DNA from: Candidatus Zixiibacteriota bacterium
Lineage (GTDB): Bacteria; Zixibacteria; MSB-5A5; GN15; FEB-12
Assembly (NCBI GenBank): GCA_035380245.1
Contig: DAOSXA010000001.1
Coordinates: forward strand, 998,716-1,062,715
Reading direction: 5' to 3'
DNA: 64,000 bases
Position 1 is the stretch's first letter. Each line of letters opens with the position of its first letter. Positions 26,171 through 33,922 of this stretch are shown here, in pieces. The translations under genes were made by a program, and so were the position numbers. Under the pieces are notes generated by a model. That model worked only from the letters and a program-made list of their open reading frames with translations. It had not been told where the DNA came from and searched no databases.

Positions 26171-26416
26171 TCTCCTCGCTGCTGCCCGGCGAAGAGCCTC
26201 GACTCCGCGTTCGAGGCTGTTCATGTGTTCCACATCGGAATAAAAGAGCGGAGAGGCATCGATATTGGCCGCGCGGTTGTGTCTTATGACCGAACCGCAG
26301 ATGCCGGGGGGAGTCACGCCGGACATTATCCAGACATAGAAAAGGGTAAGTGCCGCCAGACCGACCAGGAAACGAAACAGGCGGTTCGTAAGGCTGTGGT
26401 GCTGTTTTGATATCAT
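26144..26416 (-). CDS. Small membrane protein, unknown
   Basis: A 90-residue product with one predicted membrane helix (FRFLVGLAALTLFYVWIMSG) and a polar C-terminal half. ATG at 26416 has TGAGG upstream, and the gene begins 12 bases after the exporter stop on the same strand, so it is probably cotranslated with that exporter. Its 3' end overlaps the phoR 3' end by 27 bases on the opposite strand. Being so short, it could be spurious, but the membrane helix and spacing favour a real gene. Confidence 0.55.
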   Translation of the reverse strand: MISKQHHSLTNRLFRFLVGLAALTLFYVWIMSGVTPPGICGSVIRHNRAANIDASPLFYSDVEHMNSLERGVEALRRAAARRSDTDRQMN

Positions 26417-26427
26417 ATCAACATGCC

Positions 26428-27756
26428 TCAGACAACGTTCGGAAACAGGACCATGAACGCCAGCCAGGCGACGAACAGGGTCAGGATCAGATTGAAGGTT
26501 TGCCCGACAACATAGAGGATCATCGGTTTGCCCCCCTCCATCTGGGCTGTCAGTTCCCTGAAGTTCGACTCCAGACCGATCGCGACGAAAGCCAGGCAGA
26601 AGAACCAACCCCGCAAAGTATGGGTTATCGGATTGATGAAGCGCGACTCAACGGCCGCGACATCGCCGTGCATGGCCGGGATGATCACGAACGAAAACAA
26701 CAATGAAGCAGCAACGAAACCGAGCACGAATTTCGGGAAGCGATACCAGATTTCCATGGCGTTGGGACGGGGTCCTTCCGGGCTGCGGTCGACGGTGGTC
26801 ACCCAGTAAATGGCGACGCAGAAAGCAAGGAGGCCAATCAGGACATTCTGAATCATCTTGACGACGGCCGCTACCTGTTCCGCTTCGGGACCGAGCATCG
26901 AACCGGCCGCGACCACGGCGCCGGTGGAGTCGATCGTTCCGCCCATCCAGGCGGCTCCCAGAATGTGATTCATACCGATGAATTTGATCCCGAGCGGCAT
27001 GAAGAACATCATCAGCACCGTGAAGATAAGCGTCATGCCGACACCGAGGGTGAGGTCTTCCTTCTTGGCTCGGCAGGCTGCGGCGGTTGCGATGGCGGCC
27101 GAAACGCCGCAAACCGAGGTGGCTGCGGCAATAATCATGGCCAGTTTCTTATTCTTCATCTTGAGATACTTTACGGCGAAGATGAACATGAAGATAACCA
27201 CGATCGGAGTGACAATCCAGGCTACCATAAGACCGGGGATGCCCAGCGAAACGATCTTGGCAAAAAGAATCTCGGCGCCCATCAGAACCAGACCGGTTTT
27301 GATGAACATCTCCGTTTTCGCACCTGCCAGCAGCCATTTGGGAGTGCCGATCGTGTTGGATATAAGCAAGCCGACCAGGAGGCCCCACATAGCATACGAA
27401 AGACCCCAATACTTGATTTCCGCCTGATTCGCTACCCAATAAGATATCGTAGCCAGGATGAACACGGCCGTGAATCCGAGCAGATAATGACTGACCTTGG
27501 TCGTTTTCATGAAAGCGACACCGATGGCTGTAAGGATAGCCAGCCCGATCAGCAATCCCAGCAGAGGCAGTAATGTGTTTCCGGTTACAATACCGTCTTT
27601 GATAACCTCGAATGCGTTAAGTGGGTCGGAGGTCCACGTGCCGACCTTCGGTATCTTGGGGATCCAGCCGAGCAACGAGCCGGCTATAATGATAAAGCCG
27701 AACCAGATTGCCCAGTAATCCTCGTTGGTCCAGAGTGAATTGATTGATTCTTTCAT
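26428..27756 (-). CDS. YeiH/PSE family putative sulfate exporter
   Basis: This 442-residue inner-membrane protein has roughly eleven hydrophobic segments and the family-typical stretches SVCGVSAAIATAAACRAKKE and GAAWMGGTIDSTGAVVAAGS. The family (UPF0324, putative sulfate exporter) has weakly established function; sulfate or small organosulfur export is the usual suggestion. GGGAG precedes the ATG. It sits on the minus strand between phoBR and the porin-pst operon, facing away from the latter, so promoters of both lie in the same 340-base gap. Confidence 0.85.
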   Translation of the reverse strand: MKESINSLWTNEDYWAIWFGFIIIAGSLLGWIPKIPKVGTWTSDPLNAFEVIKDGIVTGNTLLPLLGLLIGLAILTAIGVAFMKTTKVSHYLLGFTAVFILATISYWVANQAEIKYWGLSYAMWGLLVGLLISNTIGTPKWLLAGAKTEMFIKTGLVLMGAEILFAKIVSLGIPGLMVAWIVTPIVVIFMFIFAVKYLKMKNKKLAMIIAAATSVCGVSAAIATAAACRAKKEDLTLGVGMTLIFTVLMMFFMPLGIKFIGMNHILGAAWMGGTIDSTGAVVAAGSMLGPEAEQVAAVVKMIQNVLIGLLAFCVAIYWVTTVDRSPEGPRPNAMEIWYRFPKFVLGFVAASLLFSFVIIPAMHGDVAAVESRFINPITHTLRGWFFCLAFVAIGLESNFRELTAQMEGGKPMILYVVGQTFNLILTLFVAWLAFMVLFPNVV

Positions 27757-28098
27757 TTCTCACGCTCCCTGTTGAAGGCCGTATCTTATAGTTATATTAT
27801 CCGTCGCGTTTGCGGCTGTCACTAAAAAAACTTCTCGATCTCTGACGGTAAGTAAATGGGGGGCAAGTTGTTCACCGTTCCGGTTGTTAAAGTATTAGTG
27901 AGCTCTGAAGGCCTCTGAAACTTCATGTTATCCTAAAACTATCTTAACAATTCCTTAACACTAGGCGTGTTGTTTCTCCCCCGGAGATAAGAAAACAAGA
28001 GTTTTCAAGATATGGGATCTTCTTTGCCAGGGAAGGTCCTCGGGACAAACTTCAATGTCGGCCTGAACCGGCCGACCGGGACAAGGGAGAAACAATCG
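27757..28098. other. Divergent regulatory gap of exporter and porin-pst operon
   Basis: This gap between the exporter start and the porin start contains the Pho-box array (27921-27960), then a leader of about 138 bases with no gene. An in-frame ATG at 28012 upstream of the porin is judged not to be the start, because the signal peptide begins at 28099. Confidence 0.6.
27921..27960 (+). promoter_or_regulatory. Pho-box array: four 11-bp-spaced direct repeats
   Basis: Seven-base units begin every 11 bases: CTTCATG (27921), CCTAAAA (27932), CTTAACA (27943) and CTTAACA (27954), separated by 4-base AT-rich spacers. This is the period of known PhoB and PhoP operators (two 11-bp repeats in Escherichia coli, TTAACA repeats in Bacillus). 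It lies 139 bases upstream of the porin-pstSCAB-phoU operon and 4 kb from phoB itself. Confidence 0.75.
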
Positions 28099-29220
28099 AT
28101 GAAGAACATGCTTTCAGTAGCGGTTCTTGTTGCAGCTCTGGCCTCGACGGCCTCGGCCGGCAACTGGTGGGAGACGGTGAAGGTAAAAGGAGACCTTCGG
28201 TATCGGCACGAGATGATTGACAAAGAAGGTTCGGATGTTCGCAATCGTCAGCGTATTCGGGCTCGCCTCGGTGTGTTCGGTGAAGTTTCACAGTTTACCA
28301 AGGTAGGACTTCAGATGGCGACCGGTTCAGCCGATCCGGTTTCGACCAACCAGACTCTCGGAGACGCTTTCTCAACCAAGGATTTTCGCCTGGATTTGGC
28401 CTATTTTGAAACCACTCACGACAAACTGCCGGGTTTCACTCTGATCGGTGGTAAGATGCACAATCCGTTTTTTAAGCCGGGCAGCAGCGAGCTTATCTGG
28501 GACTCCGACTGGAATCCGGAAGGCGGCGTGCTCAAGTATGCGAAGAAAATGGAACAGGTGAAAATCGAGTTACTGGGTTCGGGTTTCTGGATCGAGGAGC
28601 GTTCCAAGGGCGATGACTCCTATCTGCTGGCGGCTCAAGGCATACTGCACTTCGACCTGTCGGATGAGCGGACCTCCATTGCACTAACCGGCGCTTATTA
28701 CAACTATGAGAATACGCAGGGAATGGAACCGTTCTTCGACGGCGACGACAAAGGCAACAGCGTAGTCCCGGATACGATCTGGAACGGTACTGACGTAGAA
28801 GAAATCAACATGCTCTACGCCAATGACTATGACCTGATCGAGGCCGGTATCGAAATCGGTTACAAGACAGACCTGATACCCGTCAAGGCGATGTTCGATT
28901 TCGTCTCCAATACTCAGGCCGACAGCCTCAACACCGGCTGGTTGGTCGGATTACACCTCGGCAAAGCCTCCAAGCCGGGTAAGTGGGAAGCACGCTATAT
29001 CTACCGCAATGTCGAGAAGGATGCGGTCGTAGCGACTTTTGCCGATTCCGACTTCCGTGGCGGCGGTACCGATGCCAAGGGTCACGAGTTCGGCGGCGGG
29101 ATTATGCTGGCCAATAACACGACTTTCAATGTCTCGTATTTCATCAACCAGACTGAAATCGCCGAAGGCGCCGACAGCGACTTCAATCGGCTGCAGGTTG
29201 ATCTCCAGTTGAAGTTCTGA
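28099..29220 (+). CDS. Outer-membrane porin of the phosphate operon
   Basis: This 373-residue protein starts at ATG 28099, where a signal peptide begins (KNMLSVAVLVAALASTASAG). An upstream in-frame ATG at 28012 would add a hydrophilic tail before the signal peptide. The mature chain is made of many amphipathic strands (VKVKGDLRYRHEMID, GVFGEVSQFTKVGLQMATG, FNRLQVDLQLKF) and ends in Phe, as outer-membrane porins do. Its position behind the Pho boxes and before pstS suggests it admits phosphate or phosphate compounds through the outer membrane, as PhoE or OprP do, though it is not obviously homologous to them. Confidence 0.86.
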   Translation: MKNMLSVAVLVAALASTASAGNWWETVKVKGDLRYRHEMIDKEGSDVRNRQRIRARLGVFGEVSQFTKVGLQMATGSADPVSTNQTLGDAFSTKDFRLDLAYFETTHDKLPGFTLIGGKMHNPFFKPGSSELIWDSDWNPEGGVLKYAKKMEQVKIELLGSGFWIEERSKGDDSYLLAAQGILHFDLSDERTSIALTGAYYNYENTQGMEPFFDGDDKGNSVVPDTIWNGTDVEEINMLYANDYDLIEAGIEIGYKTDLIPVKAMFDFVSNTQADSLNTGWLVGLHLGKASKPGKWEARYIYRNVEKDAVVATFADSDFRGGGTDAKGHEFGGGIMLANNTTFNVSYFINQTEIAEGADSDFNRLQVDLQLKF

Positions 29221-29272
29221 GATAAACAGCAAATGAGATAAAGGAATCATAAGAAACGAGGATGGTTAGAAA

Positions 29273-30124
29273 ATGAAGAAACTCGCACTGATGATGGTCG
29301 CACTGGTCGCCGTATTCTCCATGGCGGTTGCCGGCAGCAACATCACTATCAAAGGTTCCGATACCCTGGTTCGCCTGGGCCAGCGCTGGGCCGAAGAGTA
29401 CATGAAGACCAACTCCGAGACCGTTATACAGGTCTCCGGCGGCGGCTCCGGCACCGGTATTGCCGCTCTGCTGAACGGCACGACCGATGTCTGCGAGGCC
29501 TCACGCGACATGAAGGAAAAGGAATACAAGCTGGCCAAGGATAAGGGGATCGATGTCTATCGCATCTCTGTCGCTTTGGACGGTATCGCCGTGTTTCTGA
29601 ACGAGGGCAATCCGGTAAACGAACTTTCAATTCCGCAGCTTAAGGGAATCTACACCGGCGCCATAACCAACTGGAAAGAGGTTGGCGGCAAGGACGCTCG
29701 AATCATCCTCTACGGTCGTGAAAACAACTCCGGTACTTATGCCTTCTTCAAAGAGCATGTTCTCGATAAGGAAGACTACGACGCTCACACTCAGACGCTG
29801 CCGGGTACGGCGGCCGTAGTGAACGCGGTTGCGGAAGATGTGAACGGTATCGGCTACGGCGGTATTGCCTGGGCCAAGGGTGTGAAGTACGCCTCGGTTA
29901 AGAAGGACGATACTACCGCTGCGGTAATGCCCTCGGTTGAGACCGTTTCCAACGGCACTTACCCGATTTCCCGTGAACTGTACTGGTTCTTCAACGGCAA
30001 GCCGACCGGCGACTTACAGAAGCTGACCAACTGGGCGCTTTCCGAGGCCGGACAGAAATTGTCGGAGGAAATCGGCTATGTTCCTCTTTTGAAGGAAATG
30101 GCCGAGGCCAACATGGTGAAATAA
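29273..30124 (+). CDS. pstS: Phosphate ABC transporter, periplasmic phosphate-binding protein
   Basis: This 283-residue protein has a signal peptide (KKLALMMVALVAVFSMAVAG). The PstS-like fold follows: ITIKGSDTLVRLGQRWAEEY, the phosphate-loop-like GGGSGTGIAALLNGTTDVCE, ALDGIAVFLNEGNPV and GRENNSGTYAFFKEHVL. It binds phosphate in the periplasm and delivers it to PstCA. It is separated from the porin by 52 bases and from pstC by a gap with three hairpins, which may raise its expression above that of the membrane subunits. Confidence 0.93.
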   Translation: MKKLALMMVALVAVFSMAVAGSNITIKGSDTLVRLGQRWAEEYMKTNSETVIQVSGGGSGTGIAALLNGTTDVCEASRDMKEKEYKLAKDKGIDVYRISVALDGIAVFLNEGNPVNELSIPQLKGIYTGAITNWKEVGGKDARIILYGRENNSGTYAFFKEHVLDKEDYDAHTQTLPGTAAVVNAVAEDVNGIGYGGIAWAKGVKYASVKKDDTTAAVMPSVETVSNGTYPISRELYWFFNGKPTGDLQKLTNWALSEAGQKLSEEIGYVPLLKEMAEANMVK

Positions 30125-30130
30125 GACGAC

Positions 30131-30236
30131 GCCTCTTTTATAGAGGCCAATAAATCAACGGTCGGTGACGCCTGTCGTCGGCCGTTGGATACACTCATGA
30201 GTTGGTCGCCCGGTCCGCCACAAGTCCGGGCGACCA
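30131..30236 (+). promoter_or_regulatory. Three successive hairpins between pstS and pstC
   Basis: Hairpin 1 is GCCTCT/AGAGGC (30131-30147). Hairpin 2 is a 14-bp stem, CAACGGTCGGTGAC with GTCGTCGGCCGTTG around the tetraloop GCCT (30156-30187, some G-U pairs). Hairpin 3 is TGGTCGCCCGG with CCGGGCGACCA around a 12-base loop (30203-30236). None is followed by a T run, so they look like mRNA-protecting or attenuating structures rather than terminators. They begin 6 bases after the pstS stop. Confidence 0.7.
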
Positions 30237-30250
30237 CGAATTGTGGCGCA

Positions 30251-31210
30251 ATGAGAAAACTTAAATTCAAAACTAAGTCCCGCCTGGGTGAAATACTCGG
30301 AGAGCGGTTCATCGCGATCAACGCGCTGACGGCCGTGGCGGCGATTTTCCTGATCTTCATTTTCATTTTCAAGGAGTCGTTGCCGATTTTCTACGACAAG
30401 TACGTTCAGGAAGAGGCCAGTGTCGGCAAGATGCTTTTTAAACAGGAGTACTACGAAGGCCGACCGGCCAAATGGGCCTGGCAACCTGAATCGGAAGTCC
30501 CCAAATTTTCACTGCTGCCGTTGTTCATCGGCACGATTAAAGCTGCCCTGGTGGCCATGCTGTTCGCGGTTCCGTTGGGTGTCGGGGCGGCGATCTATTC
30601 GGCCGAGTTTGCCAACAAGCGACTTCGAGAATTGATCAAACCAACGATTGAGATATTAGCCGGGATTCCCTCGGTAGTGCTGGGATTTTTCGCCCTGATT
30701 GTCCTGGCCAGTGTTTTGCAGAATTTATTCGGTCTGGTGTTTCGCTTGAATGCCCTCAATGCCGGTATCGCGCTGGGGATTGCGGTTATTCCGATCGTGT
30801 TCACGGTTGCCGAGGACGCCATGACCTCGGTGCCTTCGTCATTACGTAATGCCGCCCTGGCTCTGGGCGCTTCGCCCTGGCAGGTGTCCCTGACGGTAGT
30901 GTTGCCGGCAGCCTTACCCGGAATCGCCGCCGGTTGTGTGTTGGGATTCGGACGAGCCGTCGGTGAGACGATGATCGTCCTCATGGCTTCCGGGAATGCC
31001 GCTATCATATCGGCTTCGTTTACCGACTCGATTCGTACGATCTCCGCCTCGATCGCAGCCGAACTGGCCGAGGTGGTGTTCGGCTCCACTCACTACAATG
31101 TGTTGTTCTTTCTCGGCACGATCCTGTTCATTTTCACCTTCCTGATCAATTTGGGCGGTGACATGGTTCTGGCTCGACTGAAAGAACGTTTCCACGGGAA
31201 GACATCATGA
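30251..31210 (+). CDS. pstC: Phosphate ABC transporter permease PstC
   Basis: This 319-residue inner-membrane protein starts at ATG 30251. The frame is open upstream, but that part lies in the hairpin region and is not hydrophobic. There are six predicted helices and the typical PstC elements VPLGVGAAIYSAEFA, IKPTIEILAGIPSVVLGFFA and the EAA loop (LRNAALALGASPWQVSLTVVLP, then ALPGIAAGCVLGFGRAVGET). It forms the translocation path with PstA. A periplasmic insertion of about 75 residues separates helices 1 and 2, longer than in Escherichia coli. The stop overlaps the pstA start (ATGA). Confidence 0.94.
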   Translation: MRKLKFKTKSRLGEILGERFIAINALTAVAAIFLIFIFIFKESLPIFYDKYVQEEASVGKMLFKQEYYEGRPAKWAWQPESEVPKFSLLPLFIGTIKAALVAMLFAVPLGVGAAIYSAEFANKRLRELIKPTIEILAGIPSVVLGFFALIVLASVLQNLFGLVFRLNALNAGIALGIAVIPIVFTVAEDAMTSVPSSLRNAALALGASPWQVSLTVVLPAALPGIAAGCVLGFGRAVGETMIVLMASGNAAIISASFTDSIRTISASIAAELAEVVFGSTHYNVLFFLGTILFIFTFLINLGGDMVLARLKERFHGKTS

Positions 31211-32169
31211 GTGACGCCACAATCACTACCGCGGCTGAGACTTCGTACCGGGACGAACGGATCGTTTTCAAGCGCAAGACTTCGGGTGTCATACCGAAGA
31301 GTCTGACGCTTTTATCGAGCGCCCTCATCGTGGCTATGCTGGTGATTATTCTGGGTAATGTCATCATGGGCGGCGCCGGCATAATCAGTGTCGGTTTTCT
31401 CACGAAACCGCCTGAGAACGGCATGGAGGGCGGCGGAATTTTCCCGGCGATTTTTGGAACGGTCGCTTTGGTGTTGTTAATGACTATCGCCGTGGTGCCG
31501 GTAGGAGTAATGACGGCCGTGTTTTTATCGGAATACACCTCGCCGACATCGCGCATTACGCGGATTATTCGCCTGGCGATCAATAACCTGGCCGGGGTGC
31601 CCTCGATTGTGTTCGGCCTGTTCGGACTCGGCTTTTTTATCGGCTTCATCGGACGGGGTATGGACAATTTGTTCTTCAGCTCCGACGGCCCGGTCTGGGG
31701 GCAACCCGCGATCATCTGGGCTTCGCTAACCCTCAGCGTGTTGACGCTGCCGGTGGTGATCGTTTCGACCGAAGAAGCCCTCCGCACGATTCCCCGGTCG
31801 CTCAAGGATGCCTCGTTCGCCCTCGGAGCGACGCGTCTCCAGACCATCCGCCGGGTGATTCTTCCACAGGCAATGCCGGGTATTTTGACCGGTGCGATTC
31901 TGGCCATCAGCCGGGGCGCCGGTGAAGTTGCCCCGATCATGTTCACCGGAGCGGCCTACTACCTGCCCTATTTGCCCGGGAAATTAAATGACCAATTCAT
32001 GGAATTGGGCTATCACATATACGTTATGGCTACCCAGTCGCCGGACGTCGAAGCCACCAAGCCGATCCTGTACGGGACGGTGCTGGTGTTGCTGGTGTTG
32101 ACGTTCATGCTGAACTCGGTGGCAATGGTAATTCGCTCGAAAATGAGAACCAGGCATCGCAATGGTTAG
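31207..32169 (+). CDS. pstA: Phosphate ABC transporter permease PstA
   Basis: This 320-residue inner-membrane partner of PstC has AGVPSIVFGLFGLGFFIGF and the EAA loop (TIPRSLKDASFALGATRLQT, then ILTGAILAISRGAGEVAPIM). Its ATG overlaps the pstC stop, and its stop overlaps a possible pstB start (ATGGTTAG at 32162-32169), indicating tight translational coupling through the operon. The N-terminal 35 residues are polar and cytoplasmic. Confidence 0.94.
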   Translation: MSDATITTAAETSYRDERIVFKRKTSGVIPKSLTLLSSALIVAMLVIILGNVIMGGAGIISVGFLTKPPENGMEGGGIFPAIFGTVALVLLMTIAVVPVGVMTAVFLSEYTSPTSRITRIIRLAINNLAGVPSIVFGLFGLGFFIGFIGRGMDNLFFSSDGPVWGQPAIIWASLTLSVLTLPVVIVSTEEALRTIPRSLKDASFALGATRLQTIRRVILPQAMPGILTGAILAISRGAGEVAPIMFTGAAYYLPYLPGKLNDQFMELGYHIYVMATQSPDVEATKPILYGTVLVLLVLTFMLNSVAMVIRSKMRTRHRNG

Positions 32170-33004
32170 TTTATACAGACAACAAAAGCCCCAGGTAATG
32201 CCGGCGAAAGGTGGTGATCGTGCCGGAATGAAGGACAGCGAATCACAGCGAAAGACCAAGATGCGCGTCGAAAACCTGGATTTCTACTATGGGAAAAACC
32301 AGGCCTTGTTCGATGTTACGCTCGATATCGAGGAACACCGGGTGCTGGCGTTGATCGGTCCGTCGGGCTGCGGCAAGTCAACATTCCTGCGCACGCTCAA
32401 CCGGATGAACGATACCATTCCGGGAACGAATCTCACCGGCCGGGTGCTGCTCGAAAACCTCGACATATACAAAGAAGTGCGTGATGTCTCGACCGTGAGG
32501 ACCAGAGTGGGTATGGTCTTCCAGCAGTCGAATCCGTTTCCGAAATCGATTTTCGACAATGTCGCCTACGGATTGCGGGTCAACGGCATCACGGACCGAA
32601 ATTTAATTACTGAGGTGGTCGAAGATACGCTGAAAAAAGCCGCTCTCTGGGAAGAAGTGAAAGACAAGCTGGATTCCAGCGCTTATATGCTTTCCGGTGG
32701 GCAGCAACAGCGGCTCTGCATCGCCCGAGCATTGGCGATACAACCGGAAGTGGTCCTGATGGACGAGCCGGCCTCGGCGCTCGATCCCATCTCGACGGCG
32801 AAGATAGAGGATCTCATCGGTGAGCTTAAACAAAGCTATACGATCGTGATCGTTACGCACAATATGCAACAGGCGGCGCGTGTGTCCGACCGGACGGCGT
32901 TTTTCCTGAACGGTTACATGATCGAAATCGGTGAGACCAATCATATCTTCACCAATCCGACCAATCCGAAGACCGAGGATTATATTACAGGTCGTTTTGG
33001 ATAA
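32162..33004 (+). CDS. pstB: Phosphate ABC transporter ATPase PstB
   Basis: This 280-residue ATPase has Walker A (GPSGCGKSTFLRTLNRMND), the PstB-typical MVFQQSNPFPKSIFDNVAYG, signature LSGGQQQRLCIARALA, Walker B (VVLMDEPASALDPIST) and switch His in VTHNMQQAARVSD. The coordinate given uses the ATG that overlaps the pstA stop. An internal ATG at 32228 would give a 258-residue protein, the usual PstB size, so the true start may be there. It drives phosphate import through PstCA. Confidence 0.94.
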   Translation: MVSLYRQQKPQVMPAKGGDRAGMKDSESQRKTKMRVENLDFYYGKNQALFDVTLDIEEHRVLALIGPSGCGKSTFLRTLNRMNDTIPGTNLTGRVLLENLDIYKEVRDVSTVRTRVGMVFQQSNPFPKSIFDNVAYGLRVNGITDRNLITEVVEDTLKKAALWEEVKDKLDSSAYMLSGGQQQRLCIARALAIQPEVVLMDEPASALDPISTAKIEDLIGELKQSYTIVIVTHNMQQAARVSDRTAFFLNGYMIEIGETNHIFTNPTNPKTEDYITGRFG

Positions 33005-33026
33005 ACATGAGACGGGACTTGGGAGA

Positions 33027-33698
33027 ATGACAAAACATTATCAAAAAGAGATCGACAAGCTCAAGAAGCAGTTGCTGCATCTGACAGCCAGTGTCGAGGA
33101 GCGAGTTCAGGCGGCGGTGTCCTCGGTAACGGAGGGGGATGTCAAACTCGCTCGTGAGGTGATCGAGGGAGATCATGAGATCGACCTGATGGAAGTCGAG
33201 CTGGAGGAAGAACTACTCAAGATTCTGGCTCTGCACCAACCGGTGGCGATTGACCTGCGATTCATCGTGGCGGCGCTCAAGATCAATTCCGACCTGGAGC
33301 GGATCGGCGACCTGGCGGTCAATATCGCCGAACGGGCCAGCCAGCTCCGTGATTTTAACGTACGCTCGGCCCCGTTCCGCCTCGAAGAAATGCTGGGGCT
33401 GGTGGTGGCTATGGTTAAGGGCAGCACCGATGCCCTGATTAACATGGACGCCGATCTGGCCCGGACCATTTGTGATACCGACGATCAGGTCGACGAAGTT
33501 CATCGTGAAGCGTATCGAAACACTCTCGTTCGCATTGTCGACACGCCGGATCAGGCCGACTATTACATTTCGCTGGTAAGCATCTCGCGCAATCTGGAGC
33601 GGATTGCCGACCATGCTACCAATATCGCCGAGGATGTCATCTACATGGTTGAGGGTGAAATAGTACGGCATCAGGGCGGCATGCTTAACGGCCAATAG
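33027..33698 (+). CDS. phoU: Phosphate transport regulator PhoU
   Basis: This 223-residue all-helical protein has two repeats of the PhoU three-helix bundle, each with the metal-binding signature (KINSDLERIGDLAVNIAER and SISRNLERIADHATNIAED). PhoU links the Pst transporter to PhoR and lowers PhoB activity when phosphate is plentiful. The start at 33027 has GGGAG directly upstream; the open frame runs further into pstB but without signals. It is the last gene of the porin-pstSCAB-phoU operon. Confidence 0.94.
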   Translation: MTKHYQKEIDKLKKQLLHLTASVEERVQAAVSSVTEGDVKLAREVIEGDHEIDLMEVELEEELLKILALHQPVAIDLRFIVAALKINSDLERIGDLAVNIAERASQLRDFNVRSAPFRLEEMLGLVVAMVKGSTDALINMDADLARTICDTDDQVDEVHREAYRNTLVRIVDTPDQADYYISLVSISRNLERIADHATNIAEDVIYMVEGEIVRHQGGMLNGQ

Positions 33699-33806
33699 AG
33701 ATCGGCTTCTACGACTCATCGCAAGATCGGGTACGCGAAAGGTCTTCTTACTGTTTCTCAGCGCTTTCAAGCGTTCAGTGGAACTTGTCGGTGTACCCTT
33801 TGTGCG

Positions 33807-33845
33807 GGTCCCTGTCGCCCTGCGACAGGGACCTTGCCGTTTGAT
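33807..33845 (+). terminator. Hairpin terminator after phoU
   Basis: GGTCCCTGTCGC pairs perfectly with GCGACAGGGACC around a 3-base loop, followed by TTGCCGTTTG. The T tail is weak, but the 12-bp stem is strong and lies about 110 bases after phoU. Confidence 0.6.
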
Positions 33846-33855
33846 GATACTGGGA

Positions 33856-33884
33856 TTGTCTTGGAATTATGCCGATTGTACATA
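33856..33884 (+). promoter_or_regulatory. Candidate promoter of the M14 carboxypeptidase gene
   Basis: TTGTCT (33856-33861) and TACATA (33879-33884) are separated by 17 bases and sit 39 bases before the start codon, just after the phoU terminator. Confidence 0.45.
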
Positions 33885-33922
33885 TATTGAGGGAGCAGAA
33901 TGGTCTAACCCCGGAGGTATAA

